DNA from: Burkholderia cepacia ATCC 25416
GTDB lineage: Bacteria; Pseudomonadota; Gammaproteobacteria; Burkholderiales; Burkholderiaceae
Assembly: GCF_001411495.1 (NCBI RefSeq)
Contig: NZ_CP012981.1
Coordinates: 3,286,001-3,350,000 of the forward strand
Length of the DNA stretch: 64,000 nucleotides
Reading direction: 5' to 3'
The position numbers and the translations under genes were made by a program. This document shows, piece after piece, positions 40,315 to 50,781 of the stretch. The notes under the pieces are model-generated. The model had not been told where the DNA came from. It did no database searches and saw only the letters and a program-made list of their open reading frames with translations. Positions within the stretch are counted from its first letter, which is position 1. Each line of letters opens with the position of its first letter.

Positions 40315-41083
40315 TTTGCGTCCACTCCGTCTCTTGCCACTGCTTCGCAGCGTCAATCGTCGCAAAGGGGCGCATGGTTCGATACAAATGCGTATCGGCC
40401 GGAATGATCTCGACCATGGCGTCGATCATCTCCCTGGGGTCGGCCTGGTTCATCAGGCTGTCGCCGAAATTCGGCATCGGCACAACGGCAGAATCGGCGT
40501 CGTACCACTGTACGTAGCTCTCGGCGCCAGTGTCGTTGAATCCGGTACCGAACACGCCCGAATTCACGGTCGCGACTTTGACGCCAAAGGGTTCGAGTTC
40601 CGCTTTCATCGACCCGGCGATGGCCTCGATCGCATGCTTGGTCGCGCAATAGGCACCGACAAACGGGACAACCAGAATGCCCCCCATCGACGAGGTCCAT
40701 ACGACTTTTCCGGACCTGCGTGCCACCATCTTCGGCACGATCGCCTGTACCAGTTGAAGATGGCCGAAGACGTTGATTTCGAAGGACTCCCGAACGCGCT
40801 GCATCGGGATGTCGACGATCGATCCGCCTTCCATGACGCCGGCGTTCAGCACCAGGACATCGGGATCGAACGAGCCCGCGTGAGCGATGTCGATCGCGTC
40901 GAGCAGATTCAGCTTGATCACCTCGAGCACCACACCGGCCTCGGCTGCGTCCGCACGCAGGCTGCGAACCTGCGGCCACGTTTCGGCCGTCGCCACGACG
41001 TGGTGGCCAAGGCGCGCAAGTTCAATTGCCGCACCACGCCCAAAACCTGAGCTGGCACCCGTGATCAATATCTTTCGAGACAT
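40307..41083 (-). CDS. Short-chain dehydrogenase/reductase
   Basis: A 258-residue classical SDR with the TGASSGFGRG dinucleotide-binding loop, VLNAGV, the serine in TSSMGG and the YCATKH catalytic Tyr-x-x-x-Lys. The sequence after the first strand (VVATAETWPQ) suggests NAD(H) or NADP(H) preference cannot be called with confidence. The substrate is unknown. It forms a two-gene unit with the GlcG-like gene and faces a divergent LysR regulator that probably controls it. Confidence 0.9.
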   Translation of the reverse strand: MSRKILITGASSGFGRGAAIELARLGHHVVATAETWPQVRSLRADAAEAGVVLEVIKLNLLDAIDIAHAGSFDPDVLVLNAGVMEGGSIVDIPMQRVRESFEINVFGHLQLVQAIVPKMVARRSGKVVWTSSMGGILVVPFVGAYCATKHAIEAIAGSMKAELEPFGVKVATVNSGVFGTGFNDTGAESYVQWYDADSAVVPMPNFGDSLMNQADPREMIDAMVEIIPADTHLYRTMRPFATIDAAKQWQETEWTQNA

Positions 41084-41118
41084 CTGGCGCTCCTTGACTG
41101 AAATAGTTGCACCCAGTG

Positions 41119-41131
41119 TAGGGAGCCCCTA
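41119..41131. promoter_or_regulatory. Candidate LysR-type operator
   Basis: The palindrome TAGGGAGCCCCTA fits T-N11-A with 5-base inverted arms. It sits in the 68-base divergent region between the SDR gene and its LysR neighbour, where a LysR box is expected. Confidence 0.5.
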
Positions 41132-41151
41132 GTATCAAAACAAGATCACCA

Positions 41152-42084
41152 ATGCTTGATGAAACGATGAGAGTTACTCACCAATCAAGGAGCTTCGATT
41201 TTTTCTCTTTCACCGTGTTCCTGGCCGTTGCAACACGACGAAGCTTTCGCGCAGCAGCGACCGAACTCGAGATCACGCCGTCAGCGGTCAGTCATTCGGT
41301 AAAAGCGCTCGAGCGGCGTCTGGGCGTCCGGCTCCTGAATCGAACGACTCGCAGCACCTCGCTCACCGAGGCCGGCGAGCGTCTGGCAGCCAAACTCCGG
41401 CCGGCGGTTTCGAGCATTGACGAAGCGATGCGCGAAGTCGACGATCTCCGCCTGGCTCCCAGCGGAACCGTGCGCATCAATGCAAGCGAAGGCGCCATCC
41501 GCCTCATCCTGCGTCCCATCCTGGCAAGCTTCCTGAAGTCGTATCCGGACGTGCATCTCGACATCGTGAGCGACGGCCGCCTCGGTGACATCGTTGCAGC
41601 GGGATTCGACGCGGGCATCCGACTGGCCGAGGCCGTGCCGCAGGACATGGTGGCCGTTCCGATCATGGGCAACGTTCGTTTCGCAGCAGTCGCGCCGCCC
41701 GCGTATTTCGCTGCACATGGACGCCCCACTACGCCGCACGATCTTTATCGACACGACTGTATTCGCTTTCGCTTCGAGAGCGGCGCGATCTACCAGTGGG
41801 AATTCGAGCGACGCGGCGTGAGCGAGACCATCGATGTCTCGGGCCCGCTTACTTTGACGGACCAACCGCTGATGGTCGACGCCGCCATGGACGGCATAGG
41901 CATCGCTTTCGTCCCTGACCACCTCGTCGTCGAGGCCTTGCGTGACGGACGCCTCGAACGCGTTCTTGACGACTGGTGTCCGCCTTTTCCGGGACTATGC
42001 CTTTACTATCCCGGCCATCGCCATGTCTCGCAGGCTCTGCGCGCCCTGATTGCCTTTATCAAGGGCGAGCAGCTGCGCAGTTGA
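41152..42084 (+). CDS. LysR-family transcriptional regulator
   Basis: A 310-residue LysR protein. The helix-turn-helix region reads FLAVATRRSFRAAATELEITPSAVSHSVKALERRLGVRLLNRTTRS, followed by a full effector-binding domain. It resembles regulators that drive adjacent SDR genes in Burkholderia. Either the ATG at 41152 or the one at 41167 may be used. It is divergent from the SDR-GlcG pair. Confidence 0.9.
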   Translation: MLDETMRVTHQSRSFDFFSFTVFLAVATRRSFRAAATELEITPSAVSHSVKALERRLGVRLLNRTTRSTSLTEAGERLAAKLRPAVSSIDEAMREVDDLRLAPSGTVRINASEGAIRLILRPILASFLKSYPDVHLDIVSDGRLGDIVAAGFDAGIRLAEAVPQDMVAVPIMGNVRFAAVAPPAYFAAHGRPTTPHDLYRHDCIRFRFESGAIYQWEFERRGVSETIDVSGPLTLTDQPLMVDAAMDGIGIAFVPDHLVVEALRDGRLERVLDDWCPPFPGLCLYYPGHRHVSQALRALIAFIKGEQLRS

Positions 42085-42502
42085 GTTTTTGCATGGCAAG
42101 GCCGGCTCGTATTCGCGCCAGTCGCACGATACCGCCGGGTTAGCTGCGAAGCTTCGACAGGTTGTATCGATGGCTCATCCGAACTGAGTCTGGAAGACTG
42201 GAAGCCGCCAAACACCCAACCTTCCGGGAACCCAGCCGAAGGAGCTCACTTTCTCGAGTCGACTTGAGATGGTTCAGGAAATCACCGAGTCCGGCTCAAG
42301 CATGCCGCACGCGGACACGGATCGCCGCTTGACGAGTGATCACCCTTCACCGCGCGAATATTCACTCGGCATCAGAACGACTGCGACCGGTGAACCGCTC
42401 GTTCGTCGTGCTCATGCTCACAGGAAGCTTGTGAGTTGATTTGATAGTCAAAAAGAAAAAGCCCCGCAAGTCCGAGAACTTGCGGGGCTTTGTCACCGCT
42501 TT
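42085..42502. other. Intergenic region before tRNA-Ser
   Basis: About 420 bases with no credible gene. Apart from the tRNA-Ser terminator at 42449-42491, I see nothing specific. Confidence 0.5.
42449..42491 (-). terminator. Terminator of tRNA-Ser
   Basis: A 14-bp perfect stem (AAAGCCCCGCAAGT and complement) followed on the minus strand by TTTTTCTTTTTG, just downstream of tRNA-Ser. Confidence 0.93.
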
Positions 42503-42596
42503 TGGCGGAGACGGAGGGATTCGAACCCTCGATCCAGGTTTTGGCCCAGATGCTCCCTTAGCAGGGGAGTGCCTTCGACCTCTCGGCCACGTCTCC
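42503..42596 (-). tRNA. tRNA-Ser(GCT)
   Basis: A 94-base class II tRNA with encoded CCA, acceptor GGAGACG/CGTCTCC, anticodon loop CCTGCTAAG (GCT), a long variable arm and T-loop GTTCGAATC. Confidence 0.96.
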
Positions 42597-42706
42597 CAAA
42601 CTTTCGCTCGCACCAGGGAGGCAGTGCGACGAGAACGAAATAATATAGGGTTTCGAACCGCACGTCAATTTCCGTGATGCATTTTCTTCAATGCATCACG
42701 AAAAAT

Positions 42707-43960
42707 TCACGATGCCTGGTCGAGTTCGAATGCCTTGTGCAACGCGCGGACGGCCAGCTCCATGTATTTCTCGTCGATCAGCACGGAAATCTTGATTTCG
42801 GACGTCGAGATCATCTGGATGTTGATGCCCTCTTCCGACAGCGTGCGGAACATCTTGCTCGCGACGCCCACGTGCGAACGCATGCCGACACCGACCACCG
42901 ACACCTTCGACACCTTCGGATCGCCCTGCACCTGCTCGGCGTTCACGTGGCCCTTCACCTGGTTGGTGAGGATGTCCATCGCCTTCTGGTAGTCGCCGCG
43001 GCCGACCGTGAACGTGAAGTCGGTCTTGCCCTGGACGCTCTGGTTCTGGATGATCATGTCGACGTCGACGTTCGCATCCGCGACCGGGCCGAGGATCTGA
43101 TACGCGATGCCCGGCTTGTCGGGCACGCCCATCACAGCAATGCGTGCTTCGTCGCGCTGGAACGCGATGCCGGAAATGACTGCCTTTTCCATGGTCTCGT
43201 CTTCTTCAAAAGTAATCAGGGTGCCCGAGCGCATTTCTTCGTCGAGCGCAATCAGCGGATCGGTCAGGCTCGACAGCACGCGCGTCTTCACCTGGTATTT
43301 GCCGGCGAATTCGACCGAGCGGATCTGCAGGACCTTCGAGCCGAGGCTGGCCATTTCCAGCATTTCCTCGAACGTCACGCGATCGAGGCGTCGCGCCTCT
43401 TCGACGACGCGCGGGTCGGTCGTGTAGACGCCGTCGACGTCCGTGTAAATCAGGCACTCTTCGGCACCCAGCGCAGCCGCGACCGCCACCGCCGACGTAT
43501 CCGAGCCGCCACGGCCCAGCGTCGTGATGTGGCCGTCCGGATCGACGCCCTGGAAGCCCGTGATGATCACGACCTTGCCTGCATTCAGATCGGCCTTCAC
43601 GCGCTCGTCATCGATCGAGTGAATGCGCGCTTTCGTGAACGCGCTGTCCGTCTTGATCGGCACTTGCCAACCCGCGTAGCTCACGGCCTCGACGCCGATT
43701 TCCTGCAGCGCGATCGACAGCAGGCCGACGCTGACCTGCTCGCCGGTCGACGCGATCATGTCGAGCTCGCGCGGGCTCGGCTGGCTCGAAATCTCTTTCG
43801 CAAGACCGAGCAGACGGTTGGTTTCGCCGGACATCGCCGAAGGCACGACCACCATCTGGTGCCCGGCCTGATGCCATTTTGCGACGCGTTTCGCGACGTT
43901 CTTGATGCGCTCGACCGAGCCCATCGAAGTGCCGCCGTATTTGTGTACGATGAGTGCCAT
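42707..43960 (-). CDS. Aspartate kinase
   Basis: A 417-residue aspartokinase, first step of the Lys/Met/Thr/Ile pathway. The kinase domain begins [19 protein letters not shown] and contains [17 protein letters not shown] and [13 protein letters not shown]. Two ACT domains follow in the C-terminal ~150 residues ([51 protein letters not shown]), the usual site of feedback inhibition by Lys and Thr. It corresponds to the monofunctional LysC/Ask class. I see no lysine riboswitch in the upstream 343 bases. Confidence 0.95.
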   Translation of the reverse strand: MALIVHKYGGTSMGSVERIKNVAKRVAKWHQAGHQMVVVPSAMSGETNRLLGLAKEISSQPSPRELDMIASTGEQVSVGLLSIALQEIGVEAVSYAGWQVPIKTDSAFTKARIHSIDDERVKADLNAGKVVIITGFQGVDPDGHITTLGRGGSDTSAVAVAAALGAEECLIYTDVDGVYTTDPRVVEEARRLDRVTFEEMLEMASLGSKVLQIRSVEFAGKYQVKTRVLSSLTDPLIALDEEMRSGTLITFEEDETMEKAVISGIAFQRDEARIAVMGVPDKPGIAYQILGPVADANVDVDMIIQNQSVQGKTDFTFTVGRGDYQKAMDILTNQVKGHVNAEQVQGDPKVSKVSVVGVGMRSHVGVASKMFRTLSEEGINIQMISTSEIKISVLIDEKYMELAVRALHKAFELDQAS

Positions 43961-44303
43961 TGTCGTTCTGAACTGGAGGAGAAACCGCACGGGCGCGCTG
44001 GGCAGGCCGCGTAGCCGTTCGGTCACGCGGCTTGTGGCTGTGGACGGACGACGAGGGGGACGGCTGGGACGCAACACGCAAGCGTGACGGATTTTGCCCG
44101 GAAGGCCGATCAGGCCGCGCAAACCGGGTACGTCACGCGGAAAACCTGCACAAATCGCTCAAAAATCGAGCCGAGCAAACGACCGAGCGTACCCGATAGA
44201 GGCCCGCTTGACAAGCCGCTCGCCGCGTCCGGAGCCGTTCCGGCGCTGTTTACCAAATGGTGAAAATGCGCGCGCCATCGCGCCGCCGGAAGCCTGCCCG
44301 CCG
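43961..44303. other. Leader region of the aspartate kinase gene
   Basis: 343 bases between tilS and the kinase gene on the same strand. No gene is credible here; the interval should hold the kinase promoter. No attenuator or riboswitch is evident by eye. Confidence 0.5.
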
Positions 44304-45725
44304 TTACGCGATCAGCAGGTCGGGACGCCATTCGATCCGGCGCCAGGTGCCGTCGCCTGCCGCCTCGCTGCCGAACGCGCCGACATCGCGATTGATGCCG
44401 AGCCGCGGCACGTAGATCAGCCGCTCGCCCGCGAACAAGAGCGGCACGTCGCGCTGCCAGGCCGGCACGCCGCGCTCCTGGAACAGGTTCTTCAGCGTGC
44501 GGCCCGGCCCGCCCGGCGACGTGCGCATCCGCTCGCCGCCCGCGCGGGCGCGCGCCACGAGCCGCGCACCGCGCAGCAGCGCCTCCGGCACCGCATCGGC
44601 GCTTGGCGCGTCGACCGGCGCGAACACGAACGTGCCGCGCCATCCCGGCAGGTGCCAGACCTCCTGCCCGTCCCACGCGAGCGACGCGTCCGGATGGGGG
44701 GTGCCGGTGCCATCGTCGGCCGGCTCGCTGCTGTCGCCCGCTTCCCAGTAGACGACATCGCGATAAAGCCGCAGGCATTGCCCCGCGTGATCGACGCGCA
44801 ATGCATGGGCATCGTGTGCGGCACGCAACTGCCGCATCATGTTGGCGAGCCGGGCGGCCGACGCGCCCGGCAAACCGAGCCGGCGCATCCAGAAGCGCAG
44901 CAGGTTCGCGCCACGCGTATCGTCGAACGCAACCAGTGCATCGCGTGACAGCGCCTGCCCGTCATCGCGCGCGGCAACGGCGAAGTCGAGTTCAGCCAGA
45001 TCGTCGAGCAGCCGCTGGGCGGCGGCCGCGTGCTGGGCCGCGCGGCCCAGCGCGTCGCGAAAGCCCGGGAAATGCACGGCCAGCACCGGCAGCACGTCGA
45101 TGCGCAGCGCATTGCGCGCGTAACGCGTGTCGTTGTTCGATTCGTCGTCGATCCATTCGAGCGCGCGCTGCGCCGCATAACGCTCGAGTTGCGCGCGCAG
45201 CAGTCGCAGCAGCGGGCGCACGCGCTCGACGCTCACGCCGTCGGGACGGTAACGCGGCGCCATCGCGGCAAGCCCCGCGATCCCCGCGCCGCGCAACAAC
45301 TGCAGCAACACGGTCTCGGCCTGGTCGTCCGCATGCTGCGCGAGCCACAGCGCAGCCGCGCCGTGGCGTTCGCACATCTCGTCGAGCGCCGCATAGCGCC
45401 GCTCGCGCGCCGTCGCCTCGACACCGAGGCCGCTGTCGCGCGGGACGTCGACGCACATCGATTCGAATGCGACGCCGAGCCCGGCCGCGCTCGCCTCGGC
45501 ATGCGCAACCCACGCATCGGCGTTCGCACTCAGCCCGTGGTGCACGTGCAGCGCGACGCAGCGCGACGCGCCCGCGACGCGCACGGCCGCATCGAGCAAC
45601 ACCGTCGAGTCGAGGCCGCCGCTGTATGCGATCGCGATGCGCGCATCGGGCGGCATGCCGGAAAGCGCAACGCCGACCGCGTCGAGGACGACGCGGTCGG
45701 CGGAGAATTCGGTCGGTGGGATCAC
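44304..45725 (-). CDS. tilS: tRNA(Ile)-lysidine synthase
   Basis: A 473-residue N-type ATP pyrophosphatase that converts C34 of the CAU anticodon of tRNA-Ile2 to lysidine. The PP-loop is SGGLDS (35-40); LHVHHGLSANADAW and the HADDQAETVLLQLLRGAGIAGLAAM region complete the active site. C-terminal TilS substrate-binding domains are present (RTLKNLFQERGVPAWQRDVPLL). It lies 46 bases downstream of accA. Confidence 0.95.
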   Translation of the reverse strand: MIPPTEFSADRVVLDAVGVALSGMPPDARIAIAYSGGLDSTVLLDAAVRVAGASRCVALHVHHGLSANADAWVAHAEASAAGLGVAFESMCVDVPRDSGLGVEATARERRYAALDEMCERHGAAALWLAQHADDQAETVLLQLLRGAGIAGLAAMAPRYRPDGVSVERVRPLLRLLRAQLERYAAQRALEWIDDESNNDTRYARNALRIDVLPVLAVHFPGFRDALGRAAQHAAAAQRLLDDLAELDFAVAARDDGQALSRDALVAFDDTRGANLLRFWMRRLGLPGASAARLANMMRQLRAAHDAHALRVDHAGQCLRLYRDVVYWEAGDSSEPADDGTGTPHPDASLAWDGQEVWHLPGWRGTFVFAPVDAPSADAVPEALLRGARLVARARAGGERMRTSPGGPGRTLKNLFQERGVPAWQRDVPLLFAGERLIYVPRLGINRDVGAFGSEAAGDGTWRRIEWRPDLLIA

Positions 45726-45771
45726 GAGAGGAATGCGCGCGCAGCGGCGCGCGTATTGAACAAGCGGCCGG

Positions 45772-46743
45772 TCATGCGCCCGGCGTGGTTTCCTTGAACT
45801 TGCCGTAGGCCATCAGGCGCTCGAAGCGGCGCTCGCGCAGCGCATCGATGCTCATGCCCTGGAACTGGCGCAGCGAATCGGCGAGCGCGCGGCGCAGCAG
45901 CGCAGCCATGCCCTTCGGATCGCGATGCGCGCCGCCGAGCGGCTCGTTGATGATCTTGTCGATCAGGCCGAGCGCCTTCAGGCGGTGCGCGGTCAGGCCG
46001 AGCGCTTCCGCGGCTTCCGGCGCCTTCGCTGCGCTCTTCCACAGGATCGACGCGCAGCCTTCCGGCGAGATCACCGAGTAGGTCGAGAACTGCAGCATCA
46101 TCACGGTGTCGGCCACTGCAATCGCGAGCGCGCCGCCCGAACCGCCCTCGCCGATCACGGTCGTGATGATCGGCGTCTTCAGCTCGGCCATCACGTACAG
46201 GTTGCGGCCGATCGCCTCCGACTGGCCGCGCTCTTCCGCGCCGATGCCCGGGTACGCGCCCGGCGTGTCGACGAACGTGAAGATCGGCAGCCCGAACTTC
46301 TCGGCGAGACGCATCAGGCGCTCGGCCTTGCGATAGCCTTCCGGACGCGGCATCCCGAAGTTGCGCGCGGCGCGTTCCTTCGTGTCACGGCCCTTCTGGT
46401 GACCGATCACCATGCACGGATGGCCGCCGAAGCGCGCGAGACCGCCGACGATCGACAGGTCGTCCGCGAATGCGCGGTCGCCGTGCAGCTCGTGAAAATC
46501 GGTAAACAGTTCCGCAACGTAATCGAGCGTGTACGGGCGCTGCGGATGCCGCGCGATCTGCGAAACCTGCCACGGCGACAGGTTCGCGTAGAGGTCTTTC
46601 GTCAGTTGCTGGCTTTTCTTCGACAGCCGCTCGATTTCTTCCGAAATGTCGACAGCCGAGTCGTCCTGCACGAATCGCAGCTCTTCGATCTTGGCCTCGA
46701 GTTCGGCGATCGGCTGTTCGAAATCCAGAAACGTGGTCTTCAT
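45772..46743 (-). CDS. accA: Acetyl-CoA carboxylase carboxyltransferase subunit alpha
   Basis: A 323-residue AccA, the alpha half of the carboxyltransferase that makes malonyl-CoA for fatty acid synthesis. It starts [22 protein letters not shown] and contains the crotonase-like core [22 protein letters not shown] and [22 protein letters not shown] precedes the ATG by eight bases. The order cysS, glycosylase, accA, tilS on one strand is conserved in related genomes as far as I recall. Confidence 0.97.
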   Translation of the reverse strand: MKTTFLDFEQPIAELEAKIEELRFVQDDSAVDISEEIERLSKKSQQLTKDLYANLSPWQVSQIARHPQRPYTLDYVAELFTDFHELHGDRAFADDLSIVGGLARFGGHPCMVIGHQKGRDTKERAARNFGMPRPEGYRKAERLMRLAEKFGLPIFTFVDTPGAYPGIGAEERGQSEAIGRNLYVMAELKTPIITTVIGEGGSGGALAIAVADTVMMLQFSTYSVISPEGCASILWKSAAKAPEAAEALGLTAHRLKALGLIDKIINEPLGGAHRDPKGMAALLRRALADSLRQFQGMSIDALRERRFERLMAYGKFKETTPGA

Positions 46744-46846
46744 GTGTTCGAATCCTTGGGTCTTGCGGCAGCGCGTATTCTACCCGCGCGGGCGACGCTC
46801 AAAACCGGCTCTCAACTATTGATGTTTAAAACCCGATAGCCGCCGC

Positions 46847-47674
46847 TCAGGCGTCGGCGTCGGGCGCATCGAGGCTGCGCCACATGTACCAGGTCGCAAC
46901 GGTGCGCCACGGTTCCCAGTTGGCCGCGACTTCACGCGCCTCGCTGCGCGTGACGGGTTCCCCGCTGAAGTAATTGACGCTGATCGCGCGGATCAGGCCC
47001 GGGTCGTCGAGCGGCAGAACGTCCGGCCGCGACAGGTTGAAGATCAGGAACATCTCGGCCGTCCAGCGGCTGATGCCGCGAATCTGCGTGAGTTCCGCGA
47101 TCACGTCCTCGTCGTCCATCGACGTCCATTTGTCGACGTGCAGCGCGCCCGACACGAAATGCTGCGCGAGATCGAGGATGTATTCCGTCTTGCGCTTCGA
47201 CAGCCCGCACGCGATCAGCTTGTCCGCGCCGAGCCGGATCACCGGTTGCGGCGCGAGTTTCGGACAGGCATCCCCGATGCGCGCCCACAGCGACTGCGCC
47301 GACGGCACCGAAATCTGCTGGCCGACGACCGAGCGCGCAAGCGTGACGAACGGGTCGCCGCGCTTCACGAGATGCGCGGGACCGAACTTCGGAATCAGTT
47401 TCTTCAGGATCCGGTCGCGCTTGACGAGGTCGGCGCATGCCTTGTCCCAGTAAGCAGGACGCACGACGACCTCCTCGCCGTCCGCTTCGGTCGCACGGGC
47501 CTTGCGGGCCGCGTCGGCGGCCGGCTGCGCGGCCGCGGGCTGCGCATGACCGTTGAGCGCGCCGTTCGGCACGGCGCGCGTTGCGTCCGTCTTCACCGGC
47601 GGCACGCGCTTGGCTGCCGGACGCGCGGCGACCGGGGTCGCGCGCCTGACCGGCGCTTTTCTGGCCGTTGCCAT
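46847..47674 (-). CDS. DNA-3-methyladenine glycosylase, AlkA-like (HhH-GPD)
   Basis: A 275-residue base-excision repair glycosylase. The first ~70 residues are a basic Ala/Pro/Lys-rich extension. The HhH-GPD domain follows with SVVGQQISVPSAQSLWARI, the helix-hairpin-helix LTQIRGISRWTAEMFLIF, and the catalytic aspartate in LPLDDPGLIRA. It removes alkylated bases such as 3-methyladenine. TAGGAGG precedes the ATG. It lies 43 bases beyond the cysS stop. Confidence 0.92.
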   Translation of the reverse strand: MATARKAPVRRATPVAARPAAKRVPPVKTDATRAVPNGALNGHAQPAAAQPAADAARKARATEADGEEVVVRPAYWDKACADLVKRDRILKKLIPKFGPAHLVKRGDPFVTLARSVVGQQISVPSAQSLWARIGDACPKLAPQPVIRLGADKLIACGLSKRKTEYILDLAQHFVSGALHVDKWTSMDDEDVIAELTQIRGISRWTAEMFLIFNLSRPDVLPLDDPGLIRAISVNYFSGEPVTRSEAREVAANWEPWRTVATWYMWRSLDAPDADA

Positions 47675-47717
47675 CTTGCCTCCTACCTGACGGATCGGTC
47701 AGTGGAACGCACCGCGC

Positions 47718-49115
47718 TCATACGCGACGCCATTCGGTCGATCCGCCCGGTTTGTCTTCAAGTGCGATACCGGTCTCGAGCAGTTCCGCCCGGATCCGGT
47801 CCGCTTCGGCATAGTCCTTCGCTTGCTTCGCCGCGACGCGCGCGGCGATCTTCGCTTCGATCTCGTCGGCGGCGAGCCCGCCCGCCTGCGCGGCACCCGA
47901 CGCCTGCTGCAGGAACGCGCGCGGTTCGCGGCCCAGCAGGCCGAGCAGCCCCGCCAGCTGTTTCAGTTGCCGCGCGAGCGATGCGTCGCGCGTGCGATTC
48001 ACCTCGCCCGCCAGCTCGAACAACGTCGCCACCGCGACCGGCGTGTTGAAGTCGTCGTTCATCGCGGCCGCAAAACGCTGCGCGTGCGGCTCGTTCCAGT
48101 CGAGCGCGAGCGTGTCGGCATTGACGTCCTTCAGCGCAGTGTAGAGGCGCGTGAGCGACGCGCGCGCATCGTCGAGATGCACGTCGCTGTAATTGAGAGG
48201 CGAACGGTAGTGCGTGCGCACGATGAAGAAACGCATGACTTCCGCGTCGTAGCGCTCGAGCACTTCGCGGATCGTGAAGAAGTTGCCGAGCGATTTCGAC
48301 ATCTTCTCGTTGTCGACCTGCACGAAGCCGTTGTGCATCCAGTAATTGACGAACGTCTGGCCGGTCGCGCCTTCGCTCTGCGCGATCTCGTTCTCGTGGT
48401 GCGGGAATTGCAGATCCTGCCCGCCGCCATGGATGTCGAAATGTTCGCCAAGCAGCGTGCAGCCCATCGCCGAGCACTCGATGTGCCAGCCCGGGCGGCC
48501 CATCCCGTACTTCGACGCCCACGACGCGCCTTCCGGATCTTCCGGCTTCGCCCGCTTCCACAGCACGAAGTCGAGCGGATCTTCCTTCGCGTCGTTCGCG
48601 GCGACGCGCTCGCCCGCGCGGAGATCGTCGAGCGACTTGCCCGACAGCTTTCCGTAGTTCGCGAACTTGCGCACCGAGTAATTGACGTCGCCGTCGGTCG
48701 CCTGATACGCGTAACCGTTCGTCTCGAGCGTCTCGATCATGCCGAGCATCTGCGGAATGAACGCCGTCGCCCGCGGCTCGATGTCGGGCCGCTGGATGCC
48801 GAGCGCGCTTTCGTCGTCGTGCATCGCGCCGATGAACCGGTCGGTCAGCGACTTGATCGTCTCGCCGTTCTCGACCGCGCGGCGGATGATCTTGTCGTCG
48901 ATGTCGGTGATGTTGCGCACATACGTGACCCGGTAACCGATCGCACGCAACCAGCGCTGGACGAGGTCGAACACGACCAGCATGCGCGCGTGGCCCACGT
49001 GACAATAGTCGTATACGGTGATTCCGCATACGTACATCCGCACTTCGCCGGGCTGGCGCGGCACGAAAACTTGCTTGTCACGCGCGAGCGTGTTGTAGAT
49101 GCGCAGTGATTCCAT
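47718..49115 (-). CDS. cysS: Cysteinyl-tRNA synthetase
   Basis: A 465-residue class Ia synthetase. HIGH appears as HVGH (39-42); KMSKSLGNF is the second signature. The zinc site includes C30 ([10 protein letters not shown]) and the HxxxC-like residues in WHIECSAMG and [11 protein letters not shown]. The C-terminal anticodon region is slightly longer than the 461 of E. coli. It is divergent from the TPR gene. Confidence 0.97.
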   Translation of the reverse strand: MESLRIYNTLARDKQVFVPRQPGEVRMYVCGITVYDYCHVGHARMLVVFDLVQRWLRAIGYRVTYVRNITDIDDKIIRRAVENGETIKSLTDRFIGAMHDDESALGIQRPDIEPRATAFIPQMLGMIETLETNGYAYQATDGDVNYSVRKFANYGKLSGKSLDDLRAGERVAANDAKEDPLDFVLWKRAKPEDPEGASWASKYGMGRPGWHIECSAMGCTLLGEHFDIHGGGQDLQFPHHENEIAQSEGATGQTFVNYWMHNGFVQVDNEKMSKSLGNFFTIREVLERYDAEVMRFFIVRTHYRSPLNYSDVHLDDARASLTRLYTALKDVNADTLALDWNEPHAQRFAAAMNDDFNTPVAVATLFELAGEVNRTRDASLARQLKQLAGLLGLLGREPRAFLQQASGAAQAGGLAADEIEAKIAARVAAKQAKDYAEADRIRAELLETGIALEDKPGGSTEWRRV

Positions 49116-49349
49116 AGAGATGAACCGTGAGCCGAAGGAAACCGCCCTGGCGAAGCTCGCCCAGCATGCGAAACGGACGGACCATCTGCTGCGGCACCAG
49201 GCCGAGCGTCCTCGATATCACATGGGGCGGTCAGGCTGCAAGCACAGCGGTGACGGCCACGAGAGGCTAAGAAAGACTGCCTGCGGCTCGCCGGAACGCG
49301 CAGACGTTTTGTTAGAATGGCTCGGAGTATAACATTCCGATTTACGCCT

Positions 49350-50072
49350 ATGAAACCTCATCGCGGCCGCGCGCCGAGCGCTGCGACCCTCGTTGCGACC
49401 ACCGTCATGGGCGTCGCGCTGACGCTGTTCGCGGCCCCCGCAGCGCATGCGCAGAAGGCCCCGGCCACCGCCGACGGCACCCCCGAAATCGACGCGTCGA
49501 TCGCCGGCAAGCAGTGGAAGCAGGCGCTCGCGCAGCTCGACGCGCGCATCGCATCGAACCCGCACGACCTGCAGGCGCAGTTCAAGCGCGGCACCGTGCT
49601 GGCCCGCCTGAACCGCGACGACGACGCGATCCAGCAGTTCGTCGCGATCACGCAGGCGTACCCCGAACTGCCCGAGCCGTACAACAACCTTGCGGCGCTT
49701 TACGCGAAGCATGGCCGATACGACGAAGCGCGCACCGCGCTCGTCACGGCGACGCAAGCGAACCCGAGCTACTCGCTCGCATACGAGAACCTCGGCGATC
49801 TTTACCTGCGCCTCGCGGCCGAGTCGTACAAGCGCGCGCAATCGCTCGGCCGCACGAGCGGCGCGACCGCGCAGCGCCTCGCCGATCTCCAGAAGATCGT
49901 GTCGCCGCCGAAGACCGCGCCGAACGCCCGCGCGGCCTCACCGGCCACGCGCGACTACTCCGACCGCGCCGCCGCGAACGTGAGCACCACCACGCTGCCG
50001 ATGTCGCCGACGTTCCAGTTCAGCGGTCCGTCGGGCGCACTGGCGGCGCCGTACGTCGCGCCGTCGCAATAA
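49350..50072 (+). CDS. Exported TPR-repeat protein
   Basis: A 240-residue protein with a signal peptide (to about AAPAAHAQ, residue 35) and roughly three tetratricopeptide repeats between residues 50 and 150 (ALAQLDARIASNPHDLQAQFKRGTVLARLNRDDDAIQQF, PYNNLAALYAKHGRYDEARTAL, AYENLGDLYLRLA). A Pro/Ala/Ser-rich tail follows. It is probably a periplasmic scaffold; partner unknown. It is the first gene of a likely unit with ppiA, ppiB and lpxH. The ATG at 49350 fits the signal peptide better than one at 49317. Confidence 0.88.
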   Translation: MKPHRGRAPSAATLVATTVMGVALTLFAAPAAHAQKAPATADGTPEIDASIAGKQWKQALAQLDARIASNPHDLQAQFKRGTVLARLNRDDDAIQQFVAITQAYPELPEPYNNLAALYAKHGRYDEARTALVTATQANPSYSLAYENLGDLYLRLAAESYKRAQSLGRTSGATAQRLADLQKIVSPPKTAPNARAASPATRDYSDRAAANVSTTTLPMSPTFQFSGPSGALAAPYVAPSQ

Positions 50073-50111
50073 GCGGCGCGGCCTTCTTTCCCTCCCAACC
50101 TGAGGATCGCA

Positions 50112-50693
50112 ATGAAACGTCTGTTGCTGGCGCTTGGCGGCGCCGCCCTTCTCGCGACCGCGACCGCACCTGCGTTCGCGCAATCGGCTACCGCGCACCC
50201 CGTCGTGCAGCTGAAGACCTCGCAGGGCGACATCCGCGTCGAGCTCTACCCGGAGAAGGCGCCGAAATCGGTCGCCAACTTCCTCGATTACGTGAAGGCC
50301 GGCCAGTACAACGGCACGATCTTCCATCGCGTGATCAAGGGCTTCATGATCCAGGGCGGCGGCTACAAGACCAACTTCGAGGAGAAGCCGACCCGCGCGC
50401 CGATCCCGCTGGAAAGCCGCAATGGTCTGAAGAACCTGACGGGCACGATCGCGATGGCACGCACGAGCGATCCGAACTCGGCCACCGCGCAGTTCTTCAT
50501 CAACACGGTCGACAACAGCGGCCTCGACTACCCGAACCCGGACGGCAACGGTTATGCGGTGTTCGGCAAGGTCGTGTCGGGTCTCGACGTCGTGAAGAAG
50601 ATCGAAGGCGTCGCGACGACCTCGCGCGGTCCGATGCAGGACGTGCCCGCACAACCGATCGTGATCGAATCGGCGAGCGTCGTCTCGAAGTAA
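50112..50693 (+). CDS. ppiA: Periplasmic peptidyl-prolyl cis-trans isomerase A (cyclophilin)
   Basis: A 193-residue cyclophilin with a cleavable signal peptide (MKRLLLALGGAALLATATAPAFA). The catalytic core has [22 protein letters not shown] and the NGYAVFGKV segment; bacterial cyclophilins lack the loop Trp of human CypA. It folds exported proteins at proline bonds. It lies 39 bases after the TPR gene and 88 before its cytosolic paralogue. Confidence 0.94.
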   Translation: MKRLLLALGGAALLATATAPAFAQSATAHPVVQLKTSQGDIRVELYPEKAPKSVANFLDYVKAGQYNGTIFHRVIKGFMIQGGGYKTNFEEKPTRAPIPLESRNGLKNLTGTIAMARTSDPNSATAQFFINTVDNSGLDYPNPDGNGYAVFGKVVSGLDVVKKIEGVATTSRGPMQDVPAQPIVIESASVVSK

Positions 50694-50781
50694 GAACCTG
50701 CCGGCACGTCCGGCGCCTCACGCGGCCGCGTCGCACGACCGGCCGCGTGCCATTTAAACCGCCTCACCGAAGGAATTCATC

